From contig CAZCPB010000254.1 in the NCBI GenBank assembly GCA_964500365.1, positions 1 to 5,931 of the forward strand: 5,931 nt of DNA. The letters run 5' to 3'. The notes under the pieces were generated by a model. It saw only the letters and a list, made by a program, of their open reading frames with translations. It was not told the origin of the DNA and searched no databases. This DNA is from CAZCPB01 sp964500365. Its GTDB lineage: Bacteria; Planctomycetota; Phycisphaerae; Phycisphaerales; UBA1924. Position numbers and translations under genes: made by a program. This document shows positions 4,995 to 5,931 of the stretch, in pieces (the first letter of the stretch is position 1; every line of letters begins with the position of its first letter).

Positions 4995-5931
4995 TCAGCA
5001 CCCTTCGACAAAGTGCTGGACGAACACGTCGAAGTCGTCGCCGGTGACGAAGCCGTCGTGGTTGGTGTCGGCGAGGGGCGAGCCCTCCTCGAAGAGCGCG
5101 ACGTAGGCGTCGAAGTCGTCGCCCGAGACGAAGGTGTCGCGGTTGAAGTCCGCGATGCAGGTCCGGAAGAGGTTGAGGCGGACGGTGATGTTGTCGGCCG
5201 CCTCGGTGCCGTCGTCGCTGAGGGCGATGATGTCGTCGAAGCCGTCCTGGTTCACGTCGCCGTGGGTGAGCAGCGCCGGGGGCTTGGCGGTCGAGAGCTC
5301 GATCGGCTCGACGAACGCGACCGTGTAGTCGCCGGGCTGGATCGCGTTCTGGATCAGCTGCACGACGCGCTGGGCGAAATCGTCCTCGGCGGTGACGGCG
5401 GCGTCGAGGTCGCCGTCGTTGTCCACGTCGGCCAGGACGAGCGACGACGGCGAGCCCCCGACGGGGACGTTCACCGCGTCGAAGAAGTCCTGGCCGCCCG
5501 AGCAGAGGAGCACCGAGACGGTCCCGTCGAGCGTGTTCACGGTGACGATGTCCTCGAGGCCGTCGTTGTTCACGTCCTCGGTCCGCGCGGTGGAGACGCC
5601 CGCACCCACGCCGTAGCTGGCCGACGGCGTGAACGTCCCGGAGCCGCTGTTCGAGAAGAACGTGACCGAGCCCGCGCCGGAGTTGCCGACGACGATGCTG
5701 GCGGCGGACTTGGGGTTGTCGGGGTCCCAGGGGTCGATGGTCAGGGGCTCGTCGCCGGTGGGCGAGGTGCTGCCGGGGCCGAAGGAGATGTTCGCGCCGC
5801 TGGTGTTGTTGCGCATCGAGAAGGAGTTGCTGCCCGAGTTGGCGGTGGCGAGGTCGGCCGAGCCGTTGCCGTCGAAGGTTGGCGCAGACGTACTTGCCGC
5901 GGATGTGGCGATGCACGAAGAATTGCGCCGG
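4995..5931 (-). CDS. FG-GAP/VCBS repeat protein with GC-type dockerin tail (5' partial)
   Basis: The gene runs off the window on its 5' side. ATG at 5816 is not the true start, because the upstream frame stays open and encodes another repeat (FDGNGSADLATANSG, 5876 to 5832). Counting from the Met at 5816, 273 residues are visible. FG-GAP/VCBS-like repeats carry Asp-rich calcium loops at DVNNDG (81-86), DVDNDG (130-135) and DVNQDG (187-192), as in extracellular beta-propeller or adhesin proteins. The last 55 residues hold two EF-hand-like dockerin loops, D223-N225-D227-S231-D234 and D250-N252-D254-T258-D261, and the protein ends in Phe-Val-Glu-Gly-Cys. This matches the 'GC-type dockerin' tail that I know from Phycisphaerales, presumed to anchor or sort exported proteins. 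The first loop has Thr228 where Gly is usual. Third-position GC is near 100 percent up to about 5877 and drops beyond it in this frame, hinting at a frameshift there. Substrate and partner are unknown. Confidence 0.88.
   Translation of the reverse strand, partial: RRNSSCIATSAASTSAPTFDGNGSADLATANSGSNSFSMRNNTSGANISFGPGSTSPTGDEPLTIDPWDPDNPKSAASIVVGNSGAGSVTFFSNSGSGTFTPSASYGVGAGVSTARTEDVNNDGLEDIVTVNTLDGTVSVLLCSGGQDFFDAVNVPVGGSPSSLVLADVDNDGDLDAAVTAEDDFAQRVVQLIQNAIQPGDYTVAFVEPIELSTAKPPALLTHGDVNQDGFDDIIALSDDGTEAADNITVRLNLFRTCIADFNRDTFVSGDDFDAYVALFEEGSPLADTNHDGFVTGDDFDVFVQHFVEGC

Noticed and set aside
2305..5916. A 1203-codon open frame on the minus strand
   Set aside because: It lies antisense to the peptidase gene and out of frame with the FG-GAP gene, is dominated by Arg/His/Pro, and has no domain; it is a by-product of strong GC3 bias.

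Overview
The window looks like chromosomal DNA of a high-GC planctomycete, most likely of the Phycisphaerae/Phycisphaerales. The evidence is the extreme third-position GC, a C-terminal double EF-hand-like 'GC-type dockerin' tail on an FG-GAP protein, a secreted S9 peptidase of a type I associate with planctomycetes, and few canonical Shine-Dalgarno sites. Taxonomy is inferred from gene character only.

Layout: positions 1-676 hold no convincing protein gene. Positions 282-499 contain a chain of six GC-rich hairpins whose G-U pairs work only on the + strand, so this may be a structured RNA or the leader of the next gene. hflX (677-2116, +) encodes a ribosome-associated GTPase. Its stop codon lies in a run of G-tracts able to form a G-quadruplex, followed by an 8-bp tandem repeat. 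A plausible sigma70-type promoter (2233-2260) precedes tRNA-Thr(CGU) at 2299-2370. A secreted 830-residue S9 (dipeptidyl-peptidase-IV-like) serine peptidase follows (2446-4938, +). On the minus strand, facing it and separated by 56 bp, is the 3' part of a gene for an extracellular FG-GAP/VCBS repeat protein with a GC-type dockerin tail (4995 to the window edge).

How they fit together: hflX and the tRNA belong to translation and ribosome rescue. The peptidase and the FG-GAP protein are both exported and suggest an organism that works on proteins and polymers outside the cytoplasm. There is no clear shared operon; the last two genes are convergent.

The most interesting observation is inside the peptidase. 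Residues about 158-226 look like the beta domain of the von Hippel-Lindau protein (pVHL). All five residues that form the hydroxyproline pocket of human pVHL have counterparts at identical spacing, with one Ser-to-Thr change. The same protein appears to lack the Glu-Glu motif that makes classical DPP-IV an aminodipeptidase. A secreted prolyl-peptidase-family enzyme carrying a candidate hydroxyproline reader suggests, as inference, action on hydroxyproline-rich proteins such as collagen-like or algal cell-wall glycoproteins.
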